A stretch of DNA of 64,000 nt from Planctomycetota bacterium. GTDB lineage: Bacteria > Planctomycetota > UBA1135 > UBA2386. The notes below the pieces were generated by a model. It was not told the origin of the DNA, ran no database searches, and saw only the letters and a list, made by a program, of their open reading frames with translations. Both the position numbers and the translations under genes were made by a program. Shown here one piece after another: positions 33,703 through 42,735 of this stretch. Within the stretch, counting starts at the first letter, position 1, and each line of letters begins with the position of its first letter. Location of the stretch: contig JACKIB010000008.1 of the NCBI GenBank assembly GCA_020638695.1, positions 1 to 64,000 of the forward strand, read 5' to 3'.

Positions 33703-35709
33703 CAGCAAGTCGAGGATTCCGGTCGCCTGATCGGTCAGGGTCGGGACCACCGCCCGGTAGTTGGAGTCCATCGCGTAGCGGGCATTGAAAGGGATCGGTT
33801 GGGGATCGCCGATCCCACCCAGCGCCGCGGCGACGAACGCGCGCGACAGGGTCGTCAGATCGCGATCGCGCAACCGCTTCAGCAGTTCCGCGAGGGTACT
33901 CTCATCGCCGATCATCTGCAGCGCGCCCGCCACCGCGGCCATCCGCGCGGTGTTGCGGTTGTCCTCGCCGATCAGGTCCAGCAAGTCGCGCACCGCCTGC
34001 CGATCCCGCAGACAGCCGAGTGCGACCGCGGCCTGGCGCAGCAGCTCGGGGCGGCGCACCGACTGCATCATCACCGAGCGCAGCACACCGCACGCCTTCC
34101 GGTCGCCGAGCAGCGCGAGTCCAGTGCAGATCGCACCGGCCAACCCGTCGTGATGCCGCTCCTCGACCAACCGTGCCCGCAATACCGGCGCCGCCTCGCG
34201 GTGACCGCACAGCCCCAGGGCGATGGCGAACGCGCCCGCCGCTTCCTTGTTCTTCACCACCCGCAGCTGCTCCAACAGGGCGACGCCGACCGTCGAGTCG
34301 GCGCGGGCGGTGGGAGTCGCGGTGCGCGCCCGATAGGTCAGGACGCCGAGCGCCAGGCCCGCCCACGGACGCTCGGTCGCCTTGCGGCCCCGGGTCAGCA
34401 GTGACAGCAGCCGGGTCCGGTTGGCGTCCCCGCCGATCTCGCCCAGTGCGATCGTGCTGAACCACCACGCCTGCTGGTCACGGCCGAACTCGTGGTAGCG
34501 CTGCAGCGCGTCCCCGACGTCGGTGTCCGCCGGCCGGCCGAGCAGCCCCAGGGCGATCGCCGCCGACTGGTGGATCTCTGGGCCACGCTTCACCCGCGGA
34601 AACAGCTCGTCGCGGAACCGCTCCCGGAACCGCGCGGCGTCGACCCCCGCGCCGCGGCCGAGCAGACGGCCGACCGCTACCGGCACGTGCGCCTGCACCA
34701 ACTGCGCCGCCTTGCCGAGCTCGGCTCGGTAGAACTTGTCGAGCGAGGGGACCACCTTCCACAGGAGCAACTTGTGCTTTGCCCCCGCGCGTGGGTCCAA
34801 CCGCATCACCCCAAGCGCACTGATCGCCGCAACCTTGATATCGCGATCCCAGACCTTCGCGTCGTGCAGCACGGAATCGAGCACCGCGAATGCCTCGGCC
34901 TTGAGGTCGACACCACCGTGCGCCGCGAGGATGCCGATGCCATACGCGGCGAACGCACGCACCCGTCCGTCCACTTCGGACCGGCGAGCCAGCTTGCGCC
35001 CGGTTGCGTTGTCGAGCAGCAGGTCACGCAGCAGCGGTAGCGCGGCGGCGCGCCGCGTGATGCCGAGTGCCAGCGCGGCGGTCTCGCGGGTCTGCTGAAA
35101 GCGCGCCGGTAGGTAGCGCACCAACACGTCGAGCAGTGCGAAGTCGCGGTGATCCTCGCCGATCTTCGCCAGGGCGATCAGGCATGCGGTCACCAGGTGC
35201 GGGTCGTTGGTGTCGACAAGAGCGCGGTGCAGAGCAGGCACGATTGTGTCCCGCGCCACGCGCGCCGCGCCGGGCAGGATCGGCTTCGCCGCCCGCCGGG
35301 TGGCTCCGAGGTACCACTCGTCGTCTCCCGTCACCGGCCCCTGCGGGCCCGCCTGACGCTCGCGCAGCAGCAGGTATCGGTCCTTGTTCATCTCCCACCA
35401 CAGCTGCCAGCGCGTCAGATCCTCCGCGAGCGGGATGCCGCGCGGGGTGCGCGGGCCGCCCGGGACCCCGGGTACGGGCGCGCCACCGCTCAACGGTCCC
35501 CTGCTGCCCGGCGCCGGCGTGGGGAGTTTGGGCGGCGTGAACGGAGCGGGCGGCGAGGCGACCGGCAGCTGCGGCGGCGACGTGGGCGCAGGAGGGAGCT
35601 GCTCCGCGGGAGCTGGACCGCGGTACTGGCCCCCGTGGGCAGAAAGCACTCCGGTGATCACCAGAGCGGGGAGCACCGCCAAGAATCCTGGGTTGGTTCG
35701 CGCGTGCAT
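33700..35709 (-). CDS. Secreted HEAT/PBS-lyase-repeat protein
   Basis: A 669-residue protein with a signal peptide (LAVLPALVITGVLSAHG, residues 9-25), a Pro-rich stretch at 30-85, then a long array of helical repeats from about 115 to 650. The repeats have the HEAT pattern: ACLIALAKIGEDHRD, KVAAISALGVMRLD, AIALGLLGRPADTDVG, TIALGEIGGDANRTR, AVALGCLRDRQAVRDLL, AGALQMIGDESTLAELL. Such solenoids bind other proteins, and no catalytic motif is seen. The start at 35709 was chosen because the signal peptide begins there. The TGA stop coincides with the end of repeat D2. The function is unknown. Confidence 0.88.
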   Translation of the reverse strand: MHARTNPGFLAVLPALVITGVLSAHGGQYRGPAPAEQLPPAPTSPPQLPVASPPAPFTPPKLPTPAPGSRGPLSGGAPVPGVPGGPRTPRGIPLAEDLTRWQLWWEMNKDRYLLLRERQAGPQGPVTGDDEWYLGATRRAAKPILPGAARVARDTIVPALHRALVDTNDPHLVTACLIALAKIGEDHRDFALLDVLVRYLPARFQQTRETAALALGITRRAAALPLLRDLLLDNATGRKLARRSEVDGRVRAFAAYGIGILAAHGGVDLKAEAFAVLDSVLHDAKVWDRDIKVAAISALGVMRLDPRAGAKHKLLLWKVVPSLDKFYRAELGKAAQLVQAHVPVAVGRLLGRGAGVDAARFRERFRDELFPRVKRGPEIHQSAAIALGLLGRPADTDVGDALQRYHEFGRDQQAWWFSTIALGEIGGDANRTRLLSLLTRGRKATERPWAGLALGVLTYRARTATPTARADSTVGVALLEQLRVVKNKEAAGAFAIALGLCGHREAAPVLRARLVEERHHDGLAGAICTGLALLGDRKACGVLRSVMMQSVRRPELLRQAAVALGCLRDRQAVRDLLDLIGEDNRNTARMAAVAGALQMIGDESTLAELLKRLRDRDLTTLSRAFVAAALGGIGDPQPIPFNARYAMDSNYRAVVPTLTDQATGILDLL

Positions 35710-35866
35710 CAGTCCATCGGATAGGCCGGCCCCGGAAGCAGCGTAACGCCGAATCCAGAGCGCGGACGAGCTGGGCAGCGAAACCGCGGCCCCTCGAGTA
35801 CGGGCGACGACGGAGCAGGAAGAACACCCGACCGACTCGACGGCCTTCCCATGGGCGGCTGGTGCG

Positions 35867-35989
35867 CTGGGAGTCTCGCCACGACGTGAACCCATGAGCT
35901 CCGCGCCTGCCAGCACCCGTCACCCCCCGACAGACCCCGCCGAGATCCACGCACCTCCTGAATCGCCCTCGTGTGGCGCAGATTCCTGC
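35867..35989 (+). repeat. Repeat family A, copy 2 (internally deleted)
   Basis: The ends CTGGGAGTCTCGCCACG and TGTGGCGCAGATTCCTGC correspond to those of copies 1 and 3. About 45 bases are missing from the middle, between CCCCGCCGA and GATCCACGCACCTCCTGA, giving 123 bp. It sits between the HEAT and NADAR genes. Confidence 0.75.
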
Positions 35990-36021
35990 CGTGACGGGCC
36001 GTCGGGCGACATCCGGCAGAC

Positions 36022-36528
36022 CTACCCACCGCACAGCCGGCCGCGCACGGCCACCAACGCGCTGCCGAGCAAATTCTCACCACGCCACTGCCGCGGGTCT
36101 GCCGCCCGTGGATCGTCGGCCCGCAGTCCGATCCCCCAGATGCGGTCGTAGGGACTCGCCTCGACCAGCAGGCGGTCACCGGTGTCGCACAGCACGCGAC
36201 GCAGCTTGTCCGACTGGGAGAACTTCGCCGAGTTGCCGCGCACCACGATGTCCACGCGTTCGCGGTACCACACTTCTTCGTCGAACCCGCGCACCGCCTG
36301 ACCGAGCTTCTTCTGCACGCTCGGGTCGACCGCTTCGAGGATGCGAGCCAGCATCGCCCGGTCGTCGAACAGCCGTGCCTTCTCGGCCATCATGAACTGC
36401 TCGGCGTGGGTGTACTCCACCCCATCCACGGTGAAGTGGGAGCGCGTCCACTGCGAGAACGCGGCGGGCGGCTTCCAGAAGAACACGAAACGGTCGGTGG
36501 TGACGACCTGGCTACCGTCGAAGGCCAT
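36022..36528 (-). CDS. NADAR family protein (RibX/YbiA-like)
   Basis: A 168-residue protein with the NADAR (DUF1768) fold, whose characterised members cleave N-glycosidic bonds in riboflavin intermediates or remove ADP-ribose from guanine in DNA. Family blocks are RFVFFWKPPAAFSQW, YTHAEQFMMAEKARLF, WYRERVDIVVRGNSAKFSQ, LLVEASPYDRIWGIGL and WRGENLLGSALVAVR. ATG at 36528 is the first start close to the domain. The frame stays open upstream through a kinase-like remnant, so a longer product cannot be excluded. No DarT-type toxin gene is beside it, so I cannot assign it to a toxin-antitoxin pair. Confidence 0.88.
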   Translation of the reverse strand: MAFDGSQVVTTDRFVFFWKPPAAFSQWTRSHFTVDGVEYTHAEQFMMAEKARLFDDRAMLARILEAVDPSVQKKLGQAVRGFDEEVWYRERVDIVVRGNSAKFSQSDKLRRVLCDTGDRLLVEASPYDRIWGIGLRADDPRAADPRQWRGENLLGSALVAVRGRLCGG

Positions 36529-36725
36529 GTGCGGATCGAGTGCGTACCGCCCCGTGGCGAGCCCGGCCGGCTCGGCGGTCACTCCATCGCGGAGTTCGAG
36601 GCGGTCGCCGGAGAGTACCGGACTGGCGGTCGCGCACACCGACTCGATCCGTGACGCGGCGAGCCGCCACCCGGGGTCATGGGCGAGAGTCCCGGCGCAC
36701 GCAGGTTGTCGGCCGCAGGGCACGG

Positions 36726-36768
36726 GCAGCAGGATGTTCTCGGGCTTGTCATCCCGATGGATGATGCC
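36726..36768 (-). pseudogene. Remnant of a protein kinase catalytic loop
   Basis: On the minus strand this stretch encodes GGIIHRDDKPENILL, matching the Hanks kinase catalytic loop HRDxKPxN with flanking hydrophobics. No glycine loop, DFG or activation segment is found in any frame nearby, and the 364-base gap between NADAR and the STN-like gene has no other coding signal. It looks like a scrap of a lost kinase gene. A chance match cannot be excluded, but is unlikely over 12 near-consensus residues. Confidence 0.45.
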
Positions 36769-36892
36769 ACCCGACCGCCGACGGCTTCGCCACCATGCGC
36801 GGACCCTCCGTTCGACGTGGCCGCCCACCCCGAACCGTGCGACGCGCACGCACCCCGCCGCGGCACCTCGCTCGAGCCGCGCGCGGACGCCG

Positions 36893-37735
36893 TCAGCGAA
36901 CGACGCGCTTGTCGTCCTTGGCGGGCTTGCGCGGTGCTTTCGGCTTCACCGACGACCCGAGCTTCGTCGGTACGCGCCGCGCCACCACTCGCAGCGTGGG
37001 CGGGATCGCGCCGAGCTGCACCAGCAGGTCGCGAACTTCGCGGTGCCCACGCACCGACTGGCGGACCAACAGGATCCCGTTGAGCGAGTCGATGCTGACC
37101 CCCGGGCGATCCCAGCTGTCCTTCGCCGCGTTCCCGCGCACCAGTTCGACCAACCGATCGGCGTCGAACAACAGCGGCTTCGCCTCTTCGTCGTCCACGC
37201 CGACACCCGCCTCCTCTTCGTTGACCCGCAGCCCCAGCTTGTAGCGCGGCTTGAAGTTCTTCACCGGCATCACGGCGGCGCGCACGTCGTACATGCGCAG
37301 GAAAGTGCGTGCCTTGACCTCGTCCTTCGGCTTGAGAAACACCACGCCCGACTGATAGGTGAAGCGCAAGTCGGTCTGGTCCTGCACCAGCGCCATCAGG
37401 TTCTTCACCGTGATGTTCTTCAGCGTCATCGTCACGCGCGGCATCGCCTCGGGTTTCACCGTGCGGCTGGAAACGACCACGTTCATCGACTTGCCGCTCG
37501 CCGATTGCAGGAACTGCGCGACCTCCTTGGCCGACGCGTCGTTCCAGTGCACCGTGACGCGAATGTTGGCGAGTCGCGCCAGCAGCTGGTTGCGGGCACC
37601 GCGTTCCCCGGGCGCTTCGACGACCAGAAGGTCGTCGGACTGCGCAGCCGACGCGCTCGAAAGCAGGATGGGTGCTGCCAGGCATGCGAGTGACGCCAGC
37701 ACCGAACACACGAATGGGTTGCAAGGGGTCTTCAT
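36893..37735 (-). CDS. Secreted protein with secretin-N/STN-like domain
   Basis: A 280-residue protein with a signal peptide at about 1-31 (VLASLACLAAPILLSSASA). Residues 50-135 resemble the secretin/TonB short N-terminal domain: VTVHWNDASAKEVAQFLQSASG, then VTMTLKNITVKNLMALVQDQTDLRF, then VVFLKPKDE. The second half contains a similar unit ending in SIDSLNGILLVRQSVRGHREVRDLLVQL, as found in N1-type repeats of secretins. There is no beta-barrel secretin domain, so this is not a pore. The Lys/Arg-rich tail may contact peptidoglycan or nucleic acid. The role is unknown. TACAAT precedes the ATG by 9 bases. Confidence 0.78.
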   Translation of the reverse strand: MKTPCNPFVCSVLASLACLAAPILLSSASAAQSDDLLVVEAPGERGARNQLLARLANIRVTVHWNDASAKEVAQFLQSASGKSMNVVVSSRTVKPEAMPRVTMTLKNITVKNLMALVQDQTDLRFTYQSGVVFLKPKDEVKARTFLRMYDVRAAVMPVKNFKPRYKLGLRVNEEEAGVGVDDEEAKPLLFDADRLVELVRGNAAKDSWDRPGVSIDSLNGILLVRQSVRGHREVRDLLVQLGAIPPTLRVVARRVPTKLGSSVKPKAPRKPAKDDKRVVR

Positions 37736-37744
37736 GACTCGATC

Positions 37745-37750
37745 ATTGTA
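37745..37750 (-). promoter_or_regulatory. Candidate -10 element of STN-like gene
   Basis: TACAAT on the minus strand, 9 bases before the ATG. It is the closest to the TATAAT consensus among the leaderless-type sites in this window. Confidence 0.42.
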
Positions 37751-37887
37751 GCGGTGCGCAACGAGCGCGGGCGGGCACCCGATTCCCCGCGCACCGCCCT
37801 CGATCCACGCCACCTGGCCGCTATGCTGCGTCGCCCGTTTTCGCCCGGCACAACCCCCGACTCCACTTCGATCCGAGGCAGAAATCC

Positions 37888-39912
37888 ATGAGTGTCCGCC
37901 ATCGCGGCCGAGCGATCGAGAAGATCGCCGTCATCGGCTCGGGCCAGATCGGTCCTGACATCGCCCTTTTCTTCACCAAGGTGTTCGCGCCATACGGCAC
38001 CAAGACCGTGGTGGTCGACGTCTCCGAAGAAGCGCTCGCCCGCGGCCGGGCGAAGCTCGAGAAGAAGATCGCCAAGGGCGTGGAGACCGGCGCGTTCACT
38101 CCCGGTCAACAGTCCGCGATGCTCGAGCACGTCACCTTCACCAGCGACTACGACGCGGTGCGCGGTGCCAACTGGGTGGTGGAAGCGGCCACCGAGGATC
38201 GTGCACTGAAGGGGCGGATCTTCGCGCAGGTCGAAGACCTGGTCGCCGACGACGCGATCCTCGCCAGTAACTCGTCCCACCTCGAGCCCGAGGTGATCTT
38301 CGCGCAGGCGCGCCGCAAGGAGCGCACGCTGGTGATCCACTACTTCTTCCCCGCCGAGCGCAACTTGATGGTCGAGATCGTGCCGAGCGCAGACACCGAC
38401 CCGGCGGTGGTCGATTGGCTGATGGCGACCTACGAGTGGATGGGCAAGGTGCCGATCCCCGTCAAGAGCCGCTACGGCTACGCGCTGGACCCGGTATTCG
38501 AAGGTCTGTTCCAGGCATCCGCGCTGCTGGCCGAGTCCGGCGTCGCCACCACCAAGCAGATCGACGTGATCGCGACCAAAGCACTCGGCATGACGGTGGG
38601 CTCGTTCACCGCGATGAACCTGACCGGCGGCAACCCGATCAGCAACGTCGGGCTCGACAACTACACTTCGAAGATCCACAGCTGGTTCCGCTCCCCGGCG
38701 AGCTTGAAGCAGCACGTCGCGGACGGCACGCCGTGGGACACTCCCAAGCGCGGCGAGCAGGTCGAGGTGCCCGAGCAGGTCCGGCAGTCGGTGACCGACG
38801 ATCTGCGCGGGGCGTACTTCGGCTTGTGCGGCGAGATCGTCGACGCCGGCCTGGTGTCGATCGCGGACTTCGACATGGGGCTCGCACTCGCGCTCGACAT
38901 GCGGCCGGCATTCCAGTTCATGAACGACCTCGGCACCGGCGAGGCGCTGCGCTTGGTGCGCGCCTACGCAGCTGAGCATCCCGGCTTCCCGGTGCCTCGC
39001 TGCATCGAGGAGCACGGTGCAAGCAACACGCCGTTCGACGTCCCGGCGGTGATCCGCAAGGACGTCGATGGAGTCGCGGTGCTGACGATCCGGCGACCGA
39101 AGGTGCTCAACGCCCTCGACCAAGGGGTGTTCGACGAGTTGCAGCAGCGCGTCGAGGCGGCCGATGCCGACCCGGCGGTGCGCGCCATCGTGCTGACCGG
39201 GTTCGGCCGCAAGGCCTTCGTGTCGGGGGCCGACGTGCGGTTCCTCGCCAAGATCGACAGCGCGGCGATGGGTCAGGCCACCGCCGCCCGCTCACAGGCG
39301 AACCTCAACGCGATCGAGGCGGCGCACAAGCCGATCGTGTGTGCGATGAACGGCCTGGCGTTCGGCGGCGGGTTGGAGTTGGCGATGGCCTGCACGGTGC
39401 GCGTCGCACAAGCCGGACTCGGGGTGTTGGCCGGTCAGCCCGAAGCGAACCTCGGCATCATCCCGGGAGCCGGGGGGACGCAACGATTGCCGCGACTGAT
39501 CGGACTCGCGCCGGCTGCCCGGATGCTGCGGACCGCGCGGCCGATCTCTTCCGAACAGGCGCTCGAGTTCGGCCTGGTCGCCGAATTGGTCGATGGCGAC
39601 TTGGTCGCGCGCGCGATCGAACTCGCGGGAGAACTCGCGGACGGCAAGCGCCAGCGGCCGCAGATCCGCCGCGCACCCCTGGAGCAGGTTCCGGCACAAC
39701 TGGAGGAGGTGGAGATCGGCCACCTCAGCCGGGCGGTGGACGCGATCCTGTGCAAGGCGATCCTCGAGGGCGCGAAGATGCAGCTCGCCGATGGGATCGC
39801 GTTCGAGGCGAAGTGCTTCGGCGAAGTCTGCGCGACGAAGGACATGCGGATCGGGGTCGACAACTTCTTGGCCAACGGCCCGCGGGCCAAGGCGCCATTC
39901 GTCCACACCTGA
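37888..39912 (+). CDS. 3-hydroxyacyl-CoA dehydrogenase / enoyl-CoA hydratase fusion
   Basis: A 674-residue protein with the dehydrogenase first and the hydratase last, opposite to FadB-type multifunctional enzymes. The N-terminal Rossmann domain begins IEKIAVIGSGQIGPDIALFF (about 10-30), has the catalytic-type segment ASNSSHLEPE and HYFFPAERNLMVEIVP (the His of the family's HF/HYFxP motif), and a helical C-domain to about 385. From about 390 the crotonase domain has NALDQGVFDELQ, GRKAFVSGADVR, MNGLAFGGGLELAMACTVR and NLGIIPGAGGTQRLPRLIG, including the two Glu positions typical of active hydratases. It probably works in beta-oxidation or a related acyl-CoA route. No thiolase is near. Confidence 0.94.
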   Translation: MSVRHRGRAIEKIAVIGSGQIGPDIALFFTKVFAPYGTKTVVVDVSEEALARGRAKLEKKIAKGVETGAFTPGQQSAMLEHVTFTSDYDAVRGANWVVEAATEDRALKGRIFAQVEDLVADDAILASNSSHLEPEVIFAQARRKERTLVIHYFFPAERNLMVEIVPSADTDPAVVDWLMATYEWMGKVPIPVKSRYGYALDPVFEGLFQASALLAESGVATTKQIDVIATKALGMTVGSFTAMNLTGGNPISNVGLDNYTSKIHSWFRSPASLKQHVADGTPWDTPKRGEQVEVPEQVRQSVTDDLRGAYFGLCGEIVDAGLVSIADFDMGLALALDMRPAFQFMNDLGTGEALRLVRAYAAEHPGFPVPRCIEEHGASNTPFDVPAVIRKDVDGVAVLTIRRPKVLNALDQGVFDELQQRVEAADADPAVRAIVLTGFGRKAFVSGADVRFLAKIDSAAMGQATAARSQANLNAIEAAHKPIVCAMNGLAFGGGLELAMACTVRVAQAGLGVLAGQPEANLGIIPGAGGTQRLPRLIGLAPAARMLRTARPISSEQALEFGLVAELVDGDLVARAIELAGELADGKRQRPQIRRAPLEQVPAQLEEVEIGHLSRAVDAILCKAILEGAKMQLADGIAFEAKCFGEVCATKDMRIGVDNFLANGPRAKAPFVHT

Positions 39913-40173
39913 GCGACGCTGGCGGTAGCCCGGCGATTCTTGCTCCTGGCGCGAAGGAGGTCGCACGGGCTCATACCCGGCGCCCTTCAATGCCCGCGAC
40001 TCGCGGTTTCGGCTCTCTGCCGTCGGAGACCTCGACACTCCACGCCACCTCGCGTGGCCTCGCTCACGCCAGGTCGTTCGCCGTTTGGCCTCGCATCCGC
40101 GCGGGGGGGAGGCCTGCTTGCCTCGACGGAAACTTGACTCAATGCCCCGGCTTCGCTGGGCGCAGACTCCTAG
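39913..40173. other. Gene-free region ending in a repeat A-type terminus
   Basis: No coding region is seen. GGGCGCAGACTCCTAG at 40158-40173 is identical to the right end of family A, but the sequence before it is not the A interior. CGCCAGGTCGTTCGCCGT near 40068 is shared with the debris near 6711. Confidence 0.55.
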
Positions 40174-40249
40174 CCCGGACTATTCATGACCGAGCTGCTG
40201 CGATTGCGCAAGGTCGCTGCTGGTTTCGTCGAACGTCAGAACCTGCTCC
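40174..40249 (+). repeat. Repeat family C, copy 3 (one end)
   Basis: Begins CCCGGACTATTCATGACCGA directly after the CTAG of an A-type end and continues CTGCTGCGATTGCGCAAGG, matching copies near 25811 and 27734. It is cut by the B fragment at about 40250. Confidence 0.6.
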
Positions 40250-40302
40250 TCGGGCCGTAAGGCCGGCGACTTATGTGACCAACTTCGGACACACCCCACT
40301 AG
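40250..40302 (+). repeat. Repeat family B, right-end fragment (copy 6)
   Basis: Only the right 53 bases of the element remain, ending AACTTCGGACACACCCCACT and CTAG at 40299-40302. The CTAG supplies the stop codon of the aminotransferase gene on the minus strand. Confidence 0.85.
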
Positions 40303-41561
40303 CCCGGCCGGTGCCGCGCGAGCACGTCGAACAGTCGGTCGAGCTCCGCGGTGGTGTTGAGCGCATTCGGCGAGACCCGCAGGGTGTTGAGTCCAGGCGC
40401 CGGGAATGCGCGAGTGACCACGCGCTGCCGCTCCCACGCCTGTTCGGCTAGGGGCTCGGCGGCCGCGCCGCGCACTTCGATGGCGAACAGCACCCCGCCG
40501 AGGTTCCAGTCCCGTGGCGAGCGCCAGATCAAGTTCGGCTCCGCGGCGACTCGGTCCCGCGCGTGGCGCCACAGGGTGGCCCGCTTCATCGCAGACCGCT
40601 CGATTCCCGCAGCCTGTTGGTAGGCGATGGCGTCACCCAACGCCAGCAGTGCCGGCAGGTCGCGCGTGCCGTAGTCCTCGAACCGCCGCACACTGCCTTC
40701 CCACTTGTGCTGCCCCCAGGTCACCACCTGCGGGGTCACCTTGGGCTGGATCTTGCGCGACAGGAACAGCAGCCCCAGCCCCTTCGGCGCCTGCAGCCAC
40801 TTGTGCGGGCTCATGCAGTAGGCGTCGACGCCGAGGTTCGCGAGGTCGACCGGCAGCATGCCCGCGACCTGTGCGCCATCCGCGAGCACGAACTCGACGC
40901 CGCGTTGGCGGGCTGCGGCGGCGATCCGGGCAACGGGCGTGCGCACCCCCAGCAGATTGTCGATGTGCGGCAGCACTAGCACTCGGGTGCGGGGCCCGAG
41001 GGCCTTCACGTGCCGATCCACCAATTCGGCCTCGTTCATGTCCGGAACGGCCGGCAGCGGCAGCTCGAACTTGCGCACCACGTAGCCGCGCTGCCCGGCA
41101 AAGTGCTGCCAGCACACGCTGGCACCGACGTGGTTGAGGTTGCTGAACAGCACCTCGTCACCACGCTCGAGCGCCAACCCCGCCGCCAGCACGTTGAACC
41201 CATCGGTGGTGTTGCGGTTGAGGACGACTTCGTCCGCCCGACACCCGAGGTAGCGCGCCGCACCTTCACGTGCCGCCTGCACCGCTGCATCCCACACGCC
41301 GCCGAACATGTAGTGCGACGGATTGGTCTCGCACGCCTCGAGGTAGCCGCGGTGCGCTTCGCCAACCAGCCGCGGCACGGTGCCGATGTTGGCGTGGTTC
41401 AGGTACGCGATGCCCGGGGTCAGCCCGTAGCAATCCGCTGCCAGCGGATCGCGCAGCGCACCCAGTCGATCTTCGAAACGCTGCCGCGGTGCCGCGCACG
41501 CGCCCAACCCGGTCGCGCCCAGCGCCCCGACAGCCCGACTGAGGAACCGTCGCCGATCCAT
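40299..41561 (-). CDS. Exported class V aminotransferase-family PLP enzyme (isopenicillin N epimerase-like)
   Basis: A 420-residue protein. The N-terminus MDRRRFLSRAVGALGATGLG followed by ACAAP combines a twin-arginine motif with a lipobox-type Cys, so it is probably exported folded and anchored as a lipoprotein. The catalytic domain is a class V PLP enzyme: TPGIAYLNHANIGTVPR, NRNTTDGFNVLAAGL, ADGAQVAGMLPVDL, and the Schiff-base Lys in CMSPHKWLQAPKGLG. The substrate is unknown; relatives include cysteine desulfurases and epimerases. The TAG stop lies in the CTAG end of a B-repeat fragment. A carboxypeptidase-regulatory-domain gene lies 13 bases upstream, so the two may share an operon. Confidence 0.88.
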   Translation of the reverse strand: MDRRRFLSRAVGALGATGLGACAAPRQRFEDRLGALRDPLAADCYGLTPGIAYLNHANIGTVPRLVGEAHRGYLEACETNPSHYMFGGVWDAAVQAAREGAARYLGCRADEVVLNRNTTDGFNVLAAGLALERGDEVLFSNLNHVGASVCWQHFAGQRGYVVRKFELPLPAVPDMNEAELVDRHVKALGPRTRVLVLPHIDNLLGVRTPVARIAAAARQRGVEFVLADGAQVAGMLPVDLANLGVDAYCMSPHKWLQAPKGLGLLFLSRKIQPKVTPQVVTWGQHKWEGSVRRFEDYGTRDLPALLALGDAIAYQQAAGIERSAMKRATLWRHARDRVAAEPNLIWRSPRDWNLGGVLFAIEVRGAAAEPLAEQAWERQRVVTRAFPAPGLNTLRVSPNALNTTAELDRLFDVLARHRPG

Positions 41562-41574
41562 GTCGGGAGACAGG

Positions 41575-42735
41575 CTACTGCACGGTGAGCGATCGGCCAG
41601 CGGCGTCGTAGCGGACAACCTGCAGCGGGACCCAATCGGACCCGCCGCGACGGTGCACTTCGAACGCCAGCTCGCCCTCGGGCAACCCGTCCAACCGCAC
41701 CTGCCCGCTCGCGTCAGTCAGGCCGGACACGGGATCACAACCCGGGGTGGTCGCGGTGACCATCACCCCGACGTGCGGCGCGTCAGTGGGGTCGGCGACC
41801 GTCAGGGTGATCGGCCGGTTCGGCCGGAGCTGGAGTTCCAGATCGCGGGGACTGCCGGGTACCACGTCGAACACCTCGGCGCACCCTACCTGTCCGTCGT
41901 GCGGCAGGGCGGAGATGGTGAAGCGACCCGGCAACAGGCCTGCAACCACGAACGCACCATCGGTAGCGGTGCGCACCCGACGCTCGACACCGGAGCCCCG
42001 GACCACCAGGCTGCCGCCGGGCACCGGCCGTCCGGCCGCGTCGCGCAGGGTACCGTGCACTCGCTGTGCGGCGCCGAGCCGCAAATCCGGCAGGGGCATC
42101 CACCGCTGGTCGGGCCGCGGTGGGGCGATCGCCGCGCTGAGCACCGCCTGGCCGGCGGCGTCGCGCGCACAGAGGTGGAATTCGACCGCGGGCACCGGGA
42201 TGCGGTAGTTCCCGGTTGGGTCGGCCACCACGCTCACCCCGGTCTCGCACACCGTGACGACCAACTCGCCCCGGGCGTCGCGAACCATGCCCTGCCCCCC
42301 GTGCGGTGCGTTCGCCGGGTCGCAGGGTGGGGCGGCGACTCGGCCCGGAGCGTCGCCGCGGTGCACCAACACGATGGGGTGCGAGCCCGACAACACTCGG
42401 CGGGTGGTCGCACGACCGTCGGTCGACTCGATCCGCAGGTCCGTCTGGTGGCGCGAGGCGATCCGGACCGCGAATGAACCATCGGCATCGGTGCGGCAGG
42501 GCGCCGCGCCGCCACGCACCGTAGCGCCCGCGACCCCGCGGCCGATCGGGTCGATCACCCGGCCGCGCAACACCACGGTCGGCGTCGGCAAACTCGGTGC
42601 CTGCCAGTGGTGCACCACCTTCCGAGGACGGCGGTTGGCCTCCGTTGCGGGATCGGGCTTGCCGGCCGCTACCGCGACGCCGAAGCCGAGGAACAGCGGC
42701 AGCAACAGGTGGGATGGCTTGCGGATCAAGAGCAT
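41575..42735 (-). CDS. Secreted protein with carboxypeptidase regulatory-like domains
   Basis: A 386-residue protein with a signal peptide (LLLPLFLGFGVAVAAG, residues 9-25). It contains several small beta-sandwich units of the carboxypeptidase-regulatory type, each with the run of short strands and xxADGSF turns: VVLRGRVIDPIGRGVAGATVRG with TDADGSFAVRI, VHGTLRDAAGRPVPGGSLVV with TATDGAFVVAGLLPG, and TDASGQVRLDGLPEG. These domains bind or stiffen surface proteins, and no catalytic site is present. It is probably a surface or periplasmic structural protein, upstream of and co-directional with the exported aminotransferase gene. Confidence 0.85.
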   Translation of the reverse strand: MLLIRKPSHLLLPLFLGFGVAVAAGKPDPATEANRRPRKVVHHWQAPSLPTPTVVLRGRVIDPIGRGVAGATVRGGAAPCRTDADGSFAVRIASRHQTDLRIESTDGRATTRRVLSGSHPIVLVHRGDAPGRVAAPPCDPANAPHGGQGMVRDARGELVVTVCETGVSVVADPTGNYRIPVPAVEFHLCARDAAGQAVLSAAIAPPRPDQRWMPLPDLRLGAAQRVHGTLRDAAGRPVPGGSLVVRGSGVERRVRTATDGAFVVAGLLPGRFTISALPHDGQVGCAEVFDVVPGSPRDLELQLRPNRPITLTVADPTDAPHVGVMVTATTPGCDPVSGLTDASGQVRLDGLPEGELAFEVHRRGGSDWVPLQVVRYDAAGRSLTVQ

